DNA of 18,550 nucleotides from an uncultured Allosphingosinicella sp. (GTDB lineage: Bacteria > Pseudomonadota > Alphaproteobacteria > Sphingomonadales > Sphingomonadaceae), in NCBI GenBank assembly GCA_934539295.1, contig CAKTCN010000047.1, forward strand, positions 1 through 18,550, in the 5' to 3' direction. The position numbers and the translations under genes are program-made. How positions within the stretch are numbered: the first letter of the stretch is position 1; every line of letters begins with the position of its first letter. The notes under the pieces were generated by a model, which was not told where the DNA came from, did no database searches, and saw nothing but the letters and a program-made list of their open reading frames with translations. This document shows positions 16,229 through 18,550 of the stretch, piece by piece.

Positions 16229-17149
16229 ATGCGCAGATTACCTCCGCTTACCGCGATCGAGGCCTTTGTGCAGGTCGCGCGGCTCGGGTCGGTCAAGGCA
16301 GCGGCCGAAGCATTGTCCTTGTCTTCGCCGGCGCTGAGCCGCCGGCTTCAGGCGCTCGAGCGGCATCTGGGGCGCCCGCTATTCGAACGGCGCCACCAGG
16401 CGCTGGCGCTCAATGCCGATGGGGAACGGCTGCTGAGCGAGATCGGGCCCTCGCTCGACCAGCTCGCCCGCTCGATCGAACGGGCGGTAGGTGAGGGCGA
16501 GGTCATGCGCCTGCGCATCTCCGTCCCCTCGCTGTTCGCGTCGCAGCGGCTGATGCCGGCCTTGCCCGATCTGCGCGCACGCCACCCCGATCTGCATATC
16601 GACATCGACACGGGGCCGCGGCGGCTTGCGCGCCTGGACGACGGTCTGGATGCCGCGATCGTGATCGCGTCGGAAATCCCGTCCAGTTTCTATTCGCGCC
16701 GGCTCCACAACAATCGCGTTGTGGCGATCGCCTCGCGCGAGCTGACGGAGGGGCCGAATGCGATCACGCGCCCGTCACAGCTCAGCCGCGCCACCATCTT
16801 CCTTCACCGCGACCTGCCGCGTGCTTTCCATTTCTGGCGGGAGGCGGCGGGCATGCCCGACTTGCAGCCGGGCGCGATGGACATGTTCGATGCGGGTCAG
16901 CTGATCCTCGACGCGGCCGCCGGAGGCCTCGGCGTCGCGTTCATGCTGGAAAACCATCTCAGCGGCTCGAGCGACCCGCGCCTCGTCAAGCTGTTCGATG
17001 TGGTGGCGGAAAGCCCCTACAGTTACTGGTTCGCCTGCCGCCGATCGGCACTCTCGCGCCGTCCGGTCCGCATCCTGCACGACTGGCTGGTGAACCTGTG
17101 GTCCGAAGACGGCGTTAAAGCTTCAGAGACGCCACGATCCGACGCATGA
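16229..17149 (+). CDS. LysR-family transcriptional regulator
   Basis: A 306-residue LysR-type regulator. The N-terminal winged HTH is at about residues 5-62 (LPPLTAIEAFVQVARLGSV, then AAAEALSLSSPALSRRLQALERHLG). A periplasmic-binding-protein-like effector domain follows from about 90, with VPSLFASQRLMPAL, RHPDLHIDIDTG and GGLGVAFMLENHL. The family resemblance is to GcvA-like members, but the effector and targets are unknown. ATG at 16229 has AGAGGG and AGG just upstream. It is preceded by a 190-nt gap rich in dyads, possibly its own operator. Its last 35 nt overlap the 3' end of the convergent SDR gene, so the two mRNAs are antisense at their ends. Confidence 0.92.
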   Translation: MRRLPPLTAIEAFVQVARLGSVKAAAEALSLSSPALSRRLQALERHLGRPLFERRHQALALNADGERLLSEIGPSLDQLARSIERAVGEGEVMRLRISVPSLFASQRLMPALPDLRARHPDLHIDIDTGPRRLARLDDGLDAAIVIASEIPSSFYSRRLHNNRVVAIASRELTEGPNAITRPSQLSRATIFLHRDLPRAFHFWREAAGMPDLQPGAMDMFDAGQLILDAAAGGLGVAFMLENHLSGSSDPRLVKLFDVVAESPYSYWFACRRSALSRRPVRILHDWLVNLWSEDGVKASETPRSDA

Positions 17150-17867
17150 TCGCGCGGGGGAGCAATCGCTGCCCTTGCGCCGTGACCTTGTTCACCATCC
17201 CCGGCACCACGATCGCCTGATTGCGCGCTAAGCCGTCCAGACCAGCCCGCACGACGCTGTCCGCATCGGCCGAGAAGCGGTCGAAACTGGCGCTGGTCAC
17301 GCCCGCGACCTGGCCGAATTCGGTGCGGGTCGGGCCGGGGCAGAGGGCCGTGACCTTGATCCCCTTGCCCCTGACCTCCTGGTGCAATGCCTCTGTGAAG
17401 GACAGCACATAGGCCTTGGCCGCGAAATAGACTGCGAAGCCGGGGCCCGCCTGGAACGCGGCCGTGGAAGCGACATTGAGGATGCCGCCCTCGCCCCGCG
17501 CGATCATGCCCGGCAACACAAGGTGCGTGAGCATGGTGAGCGTGCGGACGTTGAGGTCGATCATCTCCGCCTGGCGATCGGTCGGCAGGTTCTCGAACCG
17601 CCCGGTCAGGCCAAAGCCCGCATTGTTGATGAGTGTGCGCACCTCCAGCCCGCGCATGTCGAGCGCCTCGACCAGACGGGCGGGCGCATCCGGGGTGGAG
17701 AGGTCGAGCGCGATGGCCTGCGCCCTGCCGACCTCGTCAACCAGCGCATCGAGCCGCTCCTTGCGCCGTGCGACCAGCACCAGCGTGTCCCCGCGTGCGG
17801 CGCAGGCTCGGGCGAAGGACGCACCGAGCCCGGCCGACGCGCCGGTGACGAGGGTGACCGGCCGCAC
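17115..17867 (-). CDS. Short-chain dehydrogenase/reductase (SDR)
   Basis: A 250-residue classical SDR, an NAD(P)-dependent oxidoreductase. The cofactor motif TGASAGLG is at 8-15, NNAG at 81-84, and the catalytic residues N106, S134, Y147 and K151 (YFAAK) are all in place. Arg35-Arg36 after the second strand suggests NADP preference by family rules. The substrate is unknown; similar proteins are annotated as DltE/YqjQ-like. The start is GTG at 17867, six nt after the cyclophilin stop, without a strong Shine-Dalgarno, suggesting it is translated from the cyclophilin mRNA. No terminator separates it from the convergent LysR gene. Confidence 0.92.
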   Translation of the reverse strand: MRPVTLVTGASAGLGASFARACAARGDTLVLVARRKERLDALVDEVGRAQAIALDLSTPDAPARLVEALDMRGLEVRTLINNAGFGLTGRFENLPTDRQAEMIDLNVRTLTMLTHLVLPGMIARGEGGILNVASTAAFQAGPGFAVYFAAKAYVLSFTEALHQEVRGKGIKVTALCPGPTRTEFGQVAGVTSASFDRFSADADSVVRAGLDGLARNQAIVVPGMVNKVTAQGQRLLPRAIMRRIVASLKL

Positions 17868-17873
17868 CGGCGT

Positions 17874-18335
17874 TTAGTCGCGCAGGGTCGCCTTGACGAT
17901 CTTGCCCGGATTGCGCGGCGGCTCGCCCTTGGGCAGCGTGTCGACATATTCCATGCCTTCGACGACATTGCCCCAGACGGTGTACTGGTTGTCGAGGAAG
18001 CGGGCGTCGTCGAAGCAGATGAAGAACTGGCTGTTGGCGGTGTTCGGGCTCATCGTGCGGGCCATCGATGCGGTGCCGCGCACGTGCGGTTCGGAATTGA
18101 ACTCGGCCTTGAGGTTCGGCTTGTCCGAACCACCCGATCCGGTGCCCGTCGGATCGCCGCCCTGCGCCATGAAGCCGTCGATCACGCGGTGGAACACGAC
18201 GCCGTCGTAAAAGCCTTCGTTCGTCAACTCCTTGATCCGCTCGACATGGCCGGGCGCGAGGTCGGGGCGGAGCTTGATCACGACGTCGCCGCCGCTGTCG
18301 AGGGAAAGGACGAGGGTGTTCTGTTCGTCGGCCAT
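17874..18335 (-). CDS. Cyclophilin-type peptidyl-prolyl cis-trans isomerase
   Basis: A 153-residue single-domain cyclophilin. FHRVIDGFMAQGGDPTGTGSGG begins at F48 and contains the catalytic Arg (R50); SMARTMSPNTANSQFFICF supplies the rest of the proline pocket. There is no signal peptide, so a cytosolic protein assisting folding is likely (PpiB-like). ATG at 18335 has an excellent AGGAGG 6 nt upstream (plus 18342-18347). It is the first gene of a pair with the SDR and is divergent from the gene at 18463. Confidence 0.95.
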   Translation of the reverse strand: MADEQNTLVLSLDSGGDVVIKLRPDLAPGHVERIKELTNEGFYDGVVFHRVIDGFMAQGGDPTGTGSGGSDKPNLKAEFNSEPHVRGTASMARTMSPNTANSQFFICFDDARFLDNQYTVWGNVVEGMEYVDTLPKGEPPRNPGKIVKATLRD

Positions 18336-18363
18336 GAGGCACCTCCTGATTGTGTTGCGGGGA

Positions 18364-18385
18364 CTTAGGCGTGCCGAGGCCTAAG
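18364..18385. other. Stem-loop in the divergent cyclophilin/mgtE-like region
   Basis: CTTAGGC (18364-18370) and GCCTAAG (18379-18385) form a perfect 7-bp dyad around an 8-nt loop, about 30 nt upstream of the cyclophilin start. It may be an operator or an mRNA leader hairpin. The remaining 127-nt intergenic region shows no clear promoter to my eye. Confidence 0.4.
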
Positions 18386-18462
18386 CGCCACCCCTGCCTG
18401 TCGACACGCGCGCCCTCGCGCCCTAGGAGGAGACGCGTCGGCGGCCATAAGGGGAAGGGGCG

Positions 18463-18550
18463 ATGAGCGAACGCGAACTCGAAACGCCTGAGCTCCCGGC
18501 CGAGGACCAACTCGACGAGGATGACCGCTTGAAGCCTGGCTTCGTCAGTG
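18463..18550 (+). CDS. mgtE: N-terminal start of a probable MgtE-type magnesium transporter (partial)
   Basis: An open frame begins at ATG 18463 with AAGGGGA 7 nt upstream and runs off the window after 29 codons. The acidic leader, with EDQLDEDDRLKPGFVS at the end, resembles the N-terminus of sphingomonad MgtE proteins, cytosolic N-domain Mg2+ channels. The fragment has no domain that would prove this, so the product name is an inference from a short match. Confidence 0.5.
   Translation, partial: MSERELETPELPAEDQLDEDDRLKPGFVS

Overview
The window looks like a chromosomal segment of a pigmented alphaproteobacterium, most likely a sphingomonad. It is GC-rich and densely packed. It carries a crtY-crtI-crtB carotenoid set, a pyrE-pdxJ-acpS-lepB run and an aa3-type coxBA pair, and two short palindromic repeat types that I associate with sphingomonad-like genomes. 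This placement comes from recognising gene content, not from a database search.

Layout. Positions 1-141 are the 3' end of an FKBP-type prolyl isomerase. A 303-nt gap follows with hairpins but no gene. On the minus strand, 4130 down to 445 is a five-gene operon (pyrE, pdxJ, acpS, lepB, AI-2E-family permease) in which every junction is a 4-nt overlap and the first four genes start with GTG, TTG, GTG and GTG. Divergently, coxB-coxA (4312-7174) encode subunits II and I of an aa3 cytochrome c oxidase and end at a strong intrinsic terminator; no other cox genes follow. After a degenerate REP-like repeat comes a second minus-strand operon (12345 down to 7401): ampR, crtY, crtI, a LOG-family phosphoribohydrolase and crtB, again with overlapping genes.

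Divergent from ampR is a class A beta-lactamase (12438-13313) with a Tat-type signal peptide. A LysR-type dyad sits in the shared intergenic region near -65 relative to a possible bla promoter. The lactamase is followed by a membrane di-iron hydroxylase of the sterol desaturase family with a TTG start, then dinB (with a GAAC-N7-GAAC LexA-like box on its start codon), a palindromic repeat, and ung. The 16039-16228 gap holds a perfect 15-bp inverted repeat and a terminator whose U-tract faces the minus strand. Together these suggest an unannotated small RNA. The right end holds a LysR regulator, a convergent overlapping SDR/cyclophilin pair, and the start of a gene resembling mgtE.

Most of the window is recognisable housekeeping, pigment and resistance genes, and I see no convincing new multi-gene system. 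The best leads are the candidate antisense-facing small RNA at 16037-16140, the embedding of an ampR-bla divergon in the carotenoid operon with ampR overlapping crtY, the LOG gene coupled between crtI and crtB, and the LexA-like box at dinB.
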